Shown here in pieces: positions 1 to 6,679 of a stretch of 34,154 bases of DNA. The notes under the pieces are model-generated. The model was not told where the DNA came from and searched no databases. It saw only the letters and a list, made by a program, of their open reading frames with translations. The stretch covers positions 1 through 34,154 of the forward strand of contig JAFKLG010000115.1 of assembly GCA_017304945.1 (NCBI GenBank), in the 5' to 3' direction. Within the stretch, counting starts at the first letter, position 1. The number at the start of each line of letters is the position of its first letter. The translations under genes were made by a program, and so were the position numbers. The DNA is from Rhodospirillales bacterium. Its GTDB lineage: Bacteria; Pseudomonadota; Alphaproteobacteria; Acetobacterales; Acetobacteraceae.

Positions 1-1
1 G

Positions 2-403
2 GAGCTTTTGCTCACTGTCACTGATGCCGGTTTCGGCAAGCGCTCGTCTGCCTACGACTACCGGGTGACGGGAAGGGGCGGGCAGGGGATTGCCAACATC
101 ACCTTGGGCGGCCGTAATGGCACTGCTGTCGTCGCGACCTTCCCGGTGCGGCCGGGCGACGACGTGATGCTGATGACGGATGCCGGGCGGCTGATCCGCG
201 TGCCGGCCGACCAGGTGCGCATCACCGGCCGGTCGGCGATGGGGGTCATGCTGTTCCGGGTGAACGCGGAGGAGCATGTGACGAGCGTATTTCCGGTGAT
301 CGAGGACCCCGCCACGGAGGACCCGTCGGAGGGCGCCGGGTCTGACGAGCCTCTGGCGGGCTCGGACGAGAATGGCGACCCGGAGAACGGCCGCGATGGG
401 TAA
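2..403 (+). CDS. gyrA: DNA gyrase subunit A, C-terminal end (partial)
   Basis: The window opens inside this gene; 133 codons and the TAA stop are visible and the frame runs off the left edge. The translation (GKRSSAYDYR, GRGGQGI, then VMLMTDAGRLIRVP and SAMGVMLFRV) matches the last blades of the GyrA beta-propeller that wraps DNA for negative supercoiling. The chain ends in an acidic, low-complexity tail (about 35 residues rich in E, D, G and P), common in GyrA and thought to tune wrapping. A TTG near base 8 is only an internal leucine codon, not a start. coaD begins 7 bases after the stop, so the two are probably co-transcribed. ParC is the paralogue to exclude; the MTDAGRLIR-type blade and the coaD neighbour favour GyrA. 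Confidence 0.93.
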   Translation, partial: ELLLTVTDAGFGKRSSAYDYRVTGRGGQGIANITLGGRNGTAVVATFPVRPGDDVMLMTDAGRLIRVPADQVRITGRSAMGVMLFRVNAEEHVTSVFPVIEDPATEDPSEGAGSDEPLAGSDENGDPENGRDG

Positions 404-410
404 GGCGTCC

Positions 411-911
411 ATGAAGCGACGGATCGGCGTCTATCCCGGCACCTTCGATCCGGTGACGAATGGCCATCTCGACATCATCGGCCGCGCCGCCCGCCTGCTG
501 GACAAGCTGGTCATCGGTGTCGCGATCAATGCCGGAAAGGGACCGCTGTTTCCCCTGGAAGAGCGGGTCGAGCTGGTCCGCGCCGAGATGGCGGCGATTG
601 CCGATCGCAGCGGCGCCGAGATCGAGGTCGAGCCGTTCGACACCTTGCTGATCGACTTCGCGCACAGGGCTGGAGCAGGCGTGATCTTCCGGGGGCTGCG
701 CGCCGTCTCCGATTTCGACTACGAGTTCCAGATGGCCGGCATGAACTACCGGCTCGCCCCGGACGTGGAGACGGTGTTCCTGATGGCCAGCGAACGGCAC
801 CAGTTCATCTCCTCGCGCTTCGTGAAAGATATCGCGATGTTCGGGGGCGACATATCGAGCTTCGTACCCGCCTTGACCCTCGAACGTACGTTGCAGCGCG
901 TCGGCCGCTGA
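411..911 (+). CDS. coaD: Phosphopantetheine adenylyltransferase
   Basis: A 166-residue protein of normal CoaD length. It transfers AMP from ATP to 4'-phosphopantetheine, the penultimate step of CoA synthesis, in the cytoplasm. Visible signatures are the N-terminal PGTFDPVTNGH loop (residues 9-19, containing the nucleotidyltransferase TxGH motif) and the C-terminal FISSRFVKD segment, equivalent to the ISSTxVR motif. The ATG at 411 gives the usual family start (MKRRIGVYPGTF). In-frame ATGs at 372 and 396 would overlap the end of gyrA and add an unconserved extension. An AAGG-type ribosome site lies just before 411 and overlaps the gyrA stop. The cyclophilin gene follows 17 bases later, so gyrA-coaD-ppi may form one transcript. 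A second CoA pathway gene, panC, lies far downstream in the window. Confidence 0.95.
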   Translation: MKRRIGVYPGTFDPVTNGHLDIIGRAARLLDKLVIGVAINAGKGPLFPLEERVELVRAEMAAIADRSGAEIEVEPFDTLLIDFAHRAGAGVIFRGLRAVSDFDYEFQMAGMNYRLAPDVETVFLMASERHQFISSRFVKDIAMFGGDISSFVPALTLERTLQRVGR

Positions 912-928
912 CCGAACGAAAGAACCAC

Positions 929-1489
929 ATGCATCGTCGTACCCTGATCGCCACCACTCTTTTGGGAGCTCTCATGAGCGAAACCACATCCGCGCAGCCC
1001 GCCAAGCTCGACCCCGAGAACACGCTGTACATGGACCTCAAGGACGGAAGGGTGGTGATCGAGCTGCTGCCGGAGCTGGCGCCCAAGCATGTCGCGCGGG
1101 TGAAGGAGCTGGTACGCGAGAAGTTCTACGACGGCACGCCGTTCCATCGCGTGATTCCGGGCTTCATGGCCCAGGGCGGCGATCCGACCGGCACCGGCAC
1201 GGGCGGCAGCAAGCTGCCGGACCTGCCCGCCGAGTTCACCAACAAGGCGCATTTCCTGCGCGGCACGATCGGTGCTGCCCGGACGCAGAACCCGAACTCG
1301 GCGAACAGCCAGTTCTTCATCATGTTCGCCCCGGCACCGCATCTCGACGGCCAGTACACGATCTGGGGCAAGGTGGTCTCCGGCATGGAATTCGTGGACC
1401 ACATCAAGCCCGGCTCCGGCTCCGGCGGGACGGTGCAGAACCCGGACAAGATCATCCACATGCAGCTCGCGGCCGACGCCAAGGGCTAG
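929..1489 (+). CDS. Cyclophilin-type peptidyl-prolyl cis-trans isomerase, probably exported
   Basis: A 186-residue single-domain cyclophilin that catalyses proline cis-trans isomerisation during protein folding. The catalytic and binding residues expected from human CypA are present: R74 and F79 and Q82 in FHRVIPGFMAQGGD, the NSQFFI segment at about 126-131, H138 in PHLDG, and W146. The first 23 residues (basic HRR, then a short hydrophobic stretch ending near TSAQ) look like a weak signal peptide, suggesting a periplasmic enzyme. A second in-frame ATG at 974 would instead give a cytoplasmic PpiB-like form starting MSETTSAQ. I chose 929 because of the signal-like leader, but the alternative is credible. 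The gene lies 17 bases after coaD and just before tRNA-Lys. Confidence 0.9.
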   Translation: MHRRTLIATTLLGALMSETTSAQPAKLDPENTLYMDLKDGRVVIELLPELAPKHVARVKELVREKFYDGTPFHRVIPGFMAQGGDPTGTGTGGSKLPDLPAEFTNKAHFLRGTIGAARTQNPNSANSQFFIMFAPAPHLDGQYTIWGKVVSGMEFVDHIKPGSGSGGTVQNPDKIIHMQLAADAKG

Positions 1490-1494
1490 GCTTA

Positions 1495-1523
1495 TTGACC
1501 TCTCGCCCGGCTTGGCGTTCAAG
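1495..1523 (+). promoter_or_regulatory. Candidate promoter of tRNA-Lys
   Basis: TTGACC at 1495-1500 is a good -35 match. It is followed after 17 bases by TTCAAG at 1518-1523, a weak -10. The predicted start would fall about 10 bases before the tRNA, a normal tRNA promoter position. Inferred from spacing only. Confidence 0.4.
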
Positions 1524-1532
1524 GCGGGCCGG

Positions 1533-1608
1533 GAGCCTGTAGCTCAGTCGGTAGAGCACGAGACTTTTAATCTTGGGGTCCTGGGTTCGAGTCCCAGCGG
1601 GCTCACCA
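1533..1608 (+). tRNA. tRNA-Lys (anticodon TTT)
   Basis: A complete 76-base cloverleaf folds by hand. The acceptor stem is 1533-1539 with 1598-1604 (one T-G wobble). The D stem is GCTC/GAGC at 1542-1545 and 1554-1557, the anticodon stem 1559-1563 with 1571-1575, and the T stem CTGGG/CCCAG at 1581-1585 and 1593-1597 with loop TTCGAGT. The anticodon loop CTTTTAA has TTT at 1566-1568, which reads lysine codons. The discriminator is A1605 and the CCA end (1606-1608) is encoded. Confidence 0.98.
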
Positions 1609-1667
1609 TTACCCCATCCGCCGATGCGGCCATCGCGGTGGACCGGCTGGCCCTGCCGGGCCCGGAG

Positions 1668-1688
1668 AGGCGCCATTCCAAGGCGCCT
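1668..1688. terminator. Candidate hairpin between tRNA-Lys and the chemoreceptor
   Basis: AGGCGCC (1668-1674) and GGCGCCT (1682-1688) form a perfect 7-bp stem with a 7-base loop, 60 bases after the tRNA and 60 bases before the end of the convergent chemoreceptor gene. There is no T-tract on either side, so intrinsic termination is uncertain. The position between convergent transcripts suits a bidirectional terminator. Confidence 0.3.
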
Positions 1689-1748
1689 GCACCGGTGTTC
1701 TGACGGCGGCCACCCGCTTCCGCTCGGAAGGCGCGCAGCCGTTCCAAT

Positions 1749-3431
1749 TCAGGCGGCCCGCACGCCGGTCAGGAACGACTGCATCTCGCTGTCCAGACCC
1801 TCGGCCTGCCGGGTCAGATCGTGCGCTGCGGATCTCACCGCCCGAGCGCCCTGACCGGTTTCCTCGGCGGCCGCACCGACATCCTGGATCGTGGCGGTGA
1901 CGTCCCGTGTCCCGGCCGCGGCCTGCTGGACGTTGCGCGCGATTTCCTGCGTGGCGGCCCCTTGCTCCTCGATTGCCGCGGCGATCGCCGCGGTCGTCTG
2001 GCTGACCTCCTCGATCATGCCGGTGATGGATCCGATCGCACTCACCGCTTCCCGCGTGGCGGTCTGCATCTGGTTGATCTGCGTGCCGATCTCGTCGGTC
2101 GCCTTGGCGGTCTGGGAGGCCAGCGTCTTCACCTCGGAGGCGACGACGGCGAAGCCTTTGCCCGCGTCCCCGGCCCGTGCCGCCTCGATGGTCGCATTCA
2201 GCGCCAGCAGATTGGTCTGGCCGGCGATGTCGCTGATGATGCTCACGACCGTGCCGATCCGTTCGGCTGCTTCGGCCAGTTTCTGCACGATGCCCTGCGT
2301 CTGTGCCGCCTGGCCGCTCGCCTTGCTGGCGGCGCCGGCCGATTGGGTGACCTGGCGGGTGATCTCCGACACCGAGGAGGCAAGCTCCTCCGCCGCGGCG
2401 GCGACCGTCTGCACGTTGCCGCTGGCGCGCGATGCGGCGGAGCCGACGGATTTCGCCCCCTCCGCCGTCCGGCCCGCGGTGCCGGACATCGTTTCGGCGG
2501 TGGCCTGCAGGGCGGCGGCGGCGGACGACACCACCGAGACCATCTGACCGGCCTTGCTCTCGAACGTCCGCATCAGTTCGTCCAGGCGTTTGGCTCGGGC
2601 CGCCTTCGCGGCCTGCTCCAGCTCCTTCTCGGCGTTCGCGGCATCCGCCTCCCGCAGGCCCGTGCGGCAGGCGTCGATCGCGCGGACCATGTCCCCGATT
2701 TCGTCGTGCAGCGATGTGGTCGGGAGATCGAAGGCATAGTCGCGTTCGGCGAGCCGGCGCAGACCTTGGGAGACATGGACCACCCGCCGGGTGACGCTAC
2801 TCGTCAGCCAACGCCCCATGAGCAGCGCGAGGATCGCAGCCAGCACGGTGATGCCGCCACTCATCCACAACGCCCCGCTGAAAGCCGCTCGCGCATCCTC
2901 CGCGCCCTGTTCGGCGGCGCGCTGATTGTAGTCCAGATCCTTCTGGATCGCGGCGCGGAGCGCCTGGAAGGCCGGATAGATGTCCTGCAGATAGATGGTC
3001 GCCGCTGTCGCCAGGTCGAGCCCGGGCGTGGTCAACGGAGCACTGACACGCTGGTACTCACTCCAGGCGCTCAGGATCGCCGGGTATAGAACCTGAGCTT
3101 CCTCTCCCGGATCGAGCAGGCGCTCATAATCCCGTTGCGCGCCCTCGATCTCCGCCACCGTCGCGTTCATGCGGCCGACGATCTCTGCGCGTCCCTCGGC
3201 AGAGACGAGGAGAAGCGATGCCTGGATCTGGCGGTAGCGGGCGACACCCGCGTTCAGTCGCCCCATCGTCCGCACACTGGGAAGTCGATTTTCCGCCAGT
3301 TCCGATGTGATGCCGTTCATCTGGTACGCCTGAAACGCCCCGATGCCTCCCACCAGCAGAACAGCGACAAGCAGCGCCGAAAAGGCTAGGCGGAAACGGC
3401 CGCCGATACCGAGCTTCCCCAAAAACGACAT
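1749..3431 (-). CDS. Methyl-accepting chemotaxis protein (transmembrane chemoreceptor)
   Basis: A 560-residue receptor that relays ligand binding to CheA/CheW. In order: TM1 at about 14-36, a periplasmic helical sensor of about 150 residues (four-helix-bundle type by length), TM2 at about 185-207, a HAMP domain at about 208-262, then the cytoplasmic coiled coil. The signalling hairpin tip lies around 395-435, with the highly conserved GQTNLLALNATIEAARAG stretch and FAVVASEVKTLA. The chain ends in FLTGVRAA, a common alphaproteobacterial receptor ending. The start at 3431 (MSFLGKLG) has a GAGGGG ribosome site 9 bases upstream; the longer open frame lacks one. The gene stands alone with no che genes nearby, and its ligand cannot be told from the sequence. 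The 230 bases upstream, to the end of selO, hold no other gene. Confidence 0.95.
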   Translation of the reverse strand: MSFLGKLGIGGRFRLAFSALLVAVLLVGGIGAFQAYQMNGITSELAENRLPSVRTMGRLNAGVARYRQIQASLLLVSAEGRAEIVGRMNATVAEIEGAQRDYERLLDPGEEAQVLYPAILSAWSEYQRVSAPLTTPGLDLATAATIYLQDIYPAFQALRAAIQKDLDYNQRAAEQGAEDARAAFSGALWMSGGITVLAAILALLMGRWLTSSVTRRVVHVSQGLRRLAERDYAFDLPTTSLHDEIGDMVRAIDACRTGLREADAANAEKELEQAAKAARAKRLDELMRTFESKAGQMVSVVSSAAAALQATAETMSGTAGRTAEGAKSVGSAASRASGNVQTVAAAAEELASSVSEITRQVTQSAGAASKASGQAAQTQGIVQKLAEAAERIGTVVSIISDIAGQTNLLALNATIEAARAGDAGKGFAVVASEVKTLASQTAKATDEIGTQINQMQTATREAVSAIGSITGMIEEVSQTTAAIAAAIEEQGAATQEIARNVQQAAAGTRDVTATIQDVGAAAEETGQGARAVRSAAHDLTRQAEGLDSEMQSFLTGVRAA

Positions 3432-3661
3432 GGCATGATCCCCTCGCAAACGGAGGAATTCTGCCGAACTAATCGTGAACGATGCCCTAAGATCGCTTGG
3501 CTTTTCAAGTCGCTCGGAGAAACGCCGGGTGCCGGCCCCGGTACCAGTCCGAACCGTGGGGCCAGCCACCTCGTTGGCGCGCGCCTGCTCGCCGCACCAG
3601 GGGATCCGTGCGGCGATCGGAGCGGCCGATCCGCACCCACGCGGACGGACTCAGCCCGGGG

Positions 3662-5137
3662 TCAGGTGCCGCAGAAGGTCCGCAGCACCCGCTGATCCGG
3701 CAGCGGCGGCTTGGCGTAGCGCTCGAGGCCGGGGCGCTCCTCGAACGGACGCGTCACGACGGCCAGCATCGCCTCGAACGGCCCGTAGTCCTGGTGGGAC
3801 ACCGCCGCTTCGAGCGCTTCTTCCACCAGATGGTTGCGCGGAATGTAGGCCGGGTTCACCGCCTCCATCGCCGCGCGGCGCTCCTCCGCCGTGCCCGCAT
3901 CACGCCCGAGCCGCGTGCGCCATGCCGTCGCCCAGCCGTCATAGGCCGAGGGGTCGGTGAATTCCGCACGCACCCCGGAATCCGTTGCGGGATCGGCGGC
4001 GGCCGCGGCGAGCTTGCGGAAGGTCAGGGTGAAGTCCGCCGCGTTGTCCTTCATGCGGGAGAGCAGGTCCTGGATCAGCGCGCGATCCTCGTCCTCGGCG
4101 CTCTGCAGGCCGATCTTCCGGCGCAGGCCGCCCAGATAGGCGGCCTCGAAGCGCGGGCCGAACCCGGCGAGGCATTCCTTGGCGATCTCCACGGCAGCGT
4201 CCGTCTCCGGAGCGAGCAGCGGCAGCATCGCCTCCGCCAGCCGCGTGACGTTCCAATGCGCGATGCCGGGCTGGTTGGCGTAGGCATAGCGCCCCAGCTC
4301 GTCGATCGAGCTGAACACGGTGCGCGGATCGTAGGCATCCATGAACGCGCAGGGACCATAGTCGATGGTTTCGCCGGAAACCGCGGCGTTGTCGGTGTTC
4401 ATCACGCCATGGATGAAGCCCACCAGGAGCCATTGCGCGACGAGCGTGGCCTGACGCGCGATCACGCCTTCGAGCAGGGCGCGGTACGGTGATGCGGCCT
4501 GCCTTGCCGCGGGGTCATGCCGGTCGATCGTATAGTCGGCCAGCAGGCGGACCGCTTCCTCGTCCTGTTGGGAGGCGAAATACTGGAAGGTTCCGACACG
4601 GATGTGGCTCGCGGCCACGCGCGTCAGGACGGCGCCGGGCAGGGCGGTTTCGCGATAGACCGGCTGTCCCGTGGTGACCGCGGCGAGGGCGCGGGTGGTC
4701 GGGATGCCGAACCCGGCCATCGCCTCGCTGATCAGGTACTCGCGCAGCACGGGGCCGAGTGCCGCACGCCCATCGCCGTTGCGGGAGAACGGGGTGGGGC
4801 CGCTGCCCTTGAGCTGGATGTCCCGGCGTGCGCCGTCGCGACCCACGACCTCACCCAGCAGCAGCGCGCGGCCATCGCCGAGCTGCGGGGAGAAGTAGCC
4901 GAACTGGTGGCCGGCATAGGCGAGCGCGATCGGATCGGCATCCGCCGGCACCGCGTTGCCGGCGAGGACGGCGATACCCTCGGGGCTGGCGAGCGCATCC
5001 GGGTCGAGGCCCAGCTCGCGGGCGACCGCCTCGTTGATGCGCACCAGGCCGGGCTTGGCGACCGGGGTCGGAGCGAGCCGCGCATAGAAGCGATCCGGCA
5101 AGCGCGTGTAGGTGTTGTTGAAGCCGAACGCGATCAT
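3662..5137 (-). CDS. selO: Protein adenylyltransferase SelO (YdiU/UPF0061 family)
   Basis: A 491-residue pseudokinase-fold enzyme. Family members bind ATP in a flipped orientation and transfer AMP to protein Ser/Thr/Tyr hydroxyls, with a role in oxidative-stress response. Family hallmarks are clear: YAGHQFGYFSPQLGDGRA at 74-91, the QLKGSGPTPFSRNGDGRAAL segment (K110 is the likely nucleotide-contact lysine), HGVMNTDN at 243-250 and IDYGPCAFMD at 258-267, which supply the metal-binding D249, N250 and D259. The last residues are CGT; this antepenultimate Cys is the position of selenocysteine in animal SelO. The start at 5137 (MIAFGFNNTY) matches family starts and has an AAAGGA ribosome site 9 bases upstream. 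Transcribed alone, divergently from the repeat-peptide locus. Confidence 0.95.
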   Translation of the reverse strand: MIAFGFNNTYTRLPDRFYARLAPTPVAKPGLVRINEAVARELGLDPDALASPEGIAVLAGNAVPADADPIALAYAGHQFGYFSPQLGDGRALLLGEVVGRDGARRDIQLKGSGPTPFSRNGDGRAALGPVLREYLISEAMAGFGIPTTRALAAVTTGQPVYRETALPGAVLTRVAASHIRVGTFQYFASQQDEEAVRLLADYTIDRHDPAARQAASPYRALLEGVIARQATLVAQWLLVGFIHGVMNTDNAAVSGETIDYGPCAFMDAYDPRTVFSSIDELGRYAYANQPGIAHWNVTRLAEAMLPLLAPETDAAVEIAKECLAGFGPRFEAAYLGGLRRKIGLQSAEDEDRALIQDLLSRMKDNAADFTLTFRKLAAAAADPATDSGVRAEFTDPSAYDGWATAWRTRLGRDAGTAEERRAAMEAVNPAYIPRNHLVEEALEAAVSHQDYGPFEAMLAVVTRPFEERPGLERYAKPPLPDQRVLRTFCGT

Positions 5138-5522
5138 CCAGTGCGGTCCTTTCGGAACAGCGGCCGTGGCGCGTGACCGCGAGGCGCGTCCCTGGGAGAT
5201 CGCGTTTCCGGCGGGTGGTCGCAAGGGGCGGGGCGGCGATGCGTCGCTGGAACGGACGCTCCCGGCGCATGCGGCAAGAAATTATTCGTTGACGACAAGT
5301 TTATTTTCCTATAACCATTCGTTCACCGCATGGGAGACATGCGTCTGCCCCGTCTTCGTCGGAACGACCTCGGTGATCGCCGCAGCCGCGTACGATCGCC
5401 GGCCCCGCACACGCAGCTTCGTCGCTGCCGAACACCCTCTCACGACCGACCCAAGCGTTGCGCCGCCGCATTGGCGTGCGCCCGGCCGCCTGCGTGCGCC
5501 GGCCCCTCCAGGAGACACCACG
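5138..5522. other. Intergenic region between divergent selO and the repeat-peptide gene
   Basis: No convincing gene in these 385 bases. GC-rich sequence borders selO and the right half, but bases about 5276-5325 form an abrupt AT-rich island unlike anything nearby. It holds the candidate plus-strand promoter and possibly a weak minus-strand one for selO (GTGAAC, 17 bases, TAAACT read on the minus strand). A transcript from the plus-strand promoter would carry a leader of about 200 bases before the peptide gene, long enough for RNA-level regulation. Confidence 0.5.
5289..5315 (+). promoter_or_regulatory. Candidate promoter of the repeat-peptide locus
   Basis: TTGACG (5289-5294) and TATAAC (5310-5315) lie inside a conspicuous AT-rich island. 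Both hexamers are close to the sigma-70 consensus, but the spacer is 15 bases, shorter than ideal. It points towards the small repeat-peptide gene 200 bases downstream. Confidence 0.5.
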
Positions 5523-5723
5523 ATGCGCTTTCGTACTCCGACCTTCGTCGCCCGTCTCGAGCCCGCGATCGCCCCCGCCGCCCGTCCGCCCGCAGGTGGA
5601 TCTCGCGCGATCGACAGCGGCGACCGGACGCTGGGTGGCGGCTATCGCACGATCGGCGGTGGCTACCGCACGATCGGCGGCGGTTACCGCACGATCGGCG
5701 GCGGCTATCGCGTGATCGCCTGA
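5523..5723 (+). CDS. Short peptide with C-terminal RT(I/L)GGGY heptapeptide repeats
   Basis: A 66-residue protein of no family I recognise. The start at 5523 is well supported by an AGGAGA ribosome site 9 bases upstream. Residues 1-34 form a leader-like part: a basic start (MRFRTPTF), an Ala/Pro-rich middle (AIAPAARPPAGG), then SRAIDSGD. Residues 35-62 are four tandem copies of R-T-(I/L)-G-G-G-Y, followed by a fifth degenerate unit RVIA at the C-terminus. There are no cysteines and no membrane segment; the repeat is cationic and glycine/tyrosine-rich. A stem-loop lies just after the stop, and a 262-residue unknown gene follows 62 bases later in the same direction. The leader-plus-repeated-core build is reminiscent of RiPP precursors with several core copies. 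A structural glycine-rich peptide or a secreted short repeat protein are alternatives. Function unknown. Confidence 0.75.
   Translation: MRFRTPTFVARLEPAIAPAARPPAGGSRAIDSGDRTLGGGYRTIGGGYRTIGGGYRTIGGGYRVIA
5625..5708 (+). repeat. 21-bp coding tandem repeat, four units
   Basis: Four head-to-tail units of 21 bases, each encoding R-T-(I/L)-G-G-G-Y, with a partial fifth unit up to the stop. Units 2-4 differ only at third codon positions of Gly and Tyr codons (GGT/GGC, TAC/TAT). Unit 1 also has CGG and CTG in place of CGC and ATC. Confidence 0.95.
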
Positions 5724-5730
5724 GTCCACC

Positions 5731-5754
5731 GGCCGGCACTGGCGTGTGCCGGCC
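5731..5754 (+). terminator. Stem-loop between peptide gene and downstream gene (attenuator-like)
   Basis: GGCCGGCAC (5731-5739) and GTGCCGGCC (5746-5754) form a perfect, very GC-rich 9-bp stem with a 6-base loop, starting 7 bases after the peptide stop codon. The next bases are pyrimidine-rich but contain no run of T. It could partly terminate transcription or protect the 3' end of the peptide mRNA, giving more peptide than downstream protein. Confidence 0.55.
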
Positions 5755-5785
5755 TCTCGCTCCCGTTCCTGCCGGAGAGTTCCGC

Positions 5786-6574
5786 ATGTTCGTCACGCCG
5801 TCGAGCGGCCCGGCCGCACGGTTCATGAGCTACACCGACCTCGCCATGCCGCCGCGTCCGGCGCGGCGGGACGCCGGAGGATCGCTGCCCATCCGTGCCG
5901 CCCGTTACTGCGAGGCGGTGACCAGCGCCTGCGCCTTCGGCTGGTGGCTGTATGCGCCCATGGACGCCTGGTTGCTGTGGGACGGAAACACGATCTTTTA
6001 TTCGCTGGACGGCGAGGAGTACGCGCCGCTCGACGATTCCTGTGCCTTCCCGGGGATGTGCGCCACGCTCGAGGCGAAGGCGCCGGTCGGGATCGAGCCG
6101 GTCGGCAGTGCGCTCTTCACCGCCATGCAGGAGCCCGGTGTCGTCCAGGTCTCGTTGGGCGTCATCGCTGCGACGGCGCCTGGCTGGTCGTTGCTGTTGC
6201 GTCGCCCGGTGAACCTGCCGCTGTTCGGCGGCTATGACGTGCTCGAGGGCATCGTCGAGACCGATACCTGGCGCGCGCCGCTGTTCACCAATCTCCGGCT
6301 GACAAGGACGCATGCCCCGGTTCGGCTGCATGCGCGGGCGCCGCTGGTGCAGGCGCAGCCGGTGCCGCAATGGCTCTACCAGCCGGCGGTGATGGACGAC
6401 ATGCGGGCCGGCACGCTGGCCGACATGACGGAAGCGGATTGGGCGGAGTGGCAGGCGCGGTTCGTCGAGCCAAGCAGCCGACCGCTGCGGGCGAAGGGGG
6501 AGTATGCGGTGGCGTCGCGCAAGCGGCAGCGATCCGGCGGCTGCCCGAAGGGGCACACCGCACCGGTGACCTGA
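5786..6574 (+). CDS. Protein of unknown function, possibly DUF6065-like
   Basis: A 262-residue soluble protein with no signal peptide or membrane helix. The start at 5786 (MFVTPSSG) has a GGAGAG ribosome site about 6 bases upstream; the open frame extends far upstream but without conserved sequence. Visible features: a C-x6-C pair followed by FGWWLYAPMDAWLLWDG at about 42-67, then EPGVVQVSLG, TAPGWSLLLRRPVNLP, GIVETDTWRAPLFTNLRLTR and PLVQAQPVP. From memory this pattern (GWW-PMD-LWDG, IVETD-W--PLFTN, QxxPVP) resembles the DUF6065 family, probably an all-beta fold, but I cannot confirm it. The C-terminal ~40 residues are basic and look disordered. It follows the repeat-peptide gene in the same direction with a stem-loop between, so a shared role is plausible but unproven. 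Confidence 0.7.
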   Translation: MFVTPSSGPAARFMSYTDLAMPPRPARRDAGGSLPIRAARYCEAVTSACAFGWWLYAPMDAWLLWDGNTIFYSLDGEEYAPLDDSCAFPGMCATLEAKAPVGIEPVGSALFTAMQEPGVVQVSLGVIAATAPGWSLLLRRPVNLPLFGGYDVLEGIVETDTWRAPLFTNLRLTRTHAPVRLHARAPLVQAQPVPQWLYQPAVMDDMRAGTLADMTEADWAEWQARFVEPSSRPLRAKGEYAVASRKRQRSGGCPKGHTAPVT

Positions 6575-6679
6575 TGCCCCGCACCCGGGCAGGGCTGGAC
6601 GTGGCTGCGAGGCGGCGGAACGAGCGTGTGCCGGAGGTCGGCGGCGGCGGATCTCCGCGCTGATCCACGGCCTGACCTG

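Noticed and set aside
1821..3089. Long plus-strand open frame across the chemoreceptor
   Set aside because: Antisense shadow of a clear chemoreceptor gene; Arg/Gly-rich composition typical of the opposite strand in GC-rich DNA and no ribosome site.
5625..5708. CRISPR-like short repeats
   Set aside because: The 21-base units are directly adjacent with no spacers and encode an in-frame heptapeptide; no cas genes in the window.
5330..5785. Upstream extension of the unknown gene through the repeat-peptide region in another frame
   Set aside because: The translation there is an Arg-rich shadow (repeated HDRRRLP-like units) of the peptide gene; the ribosome site at the ATG at 5786 marks the real start.
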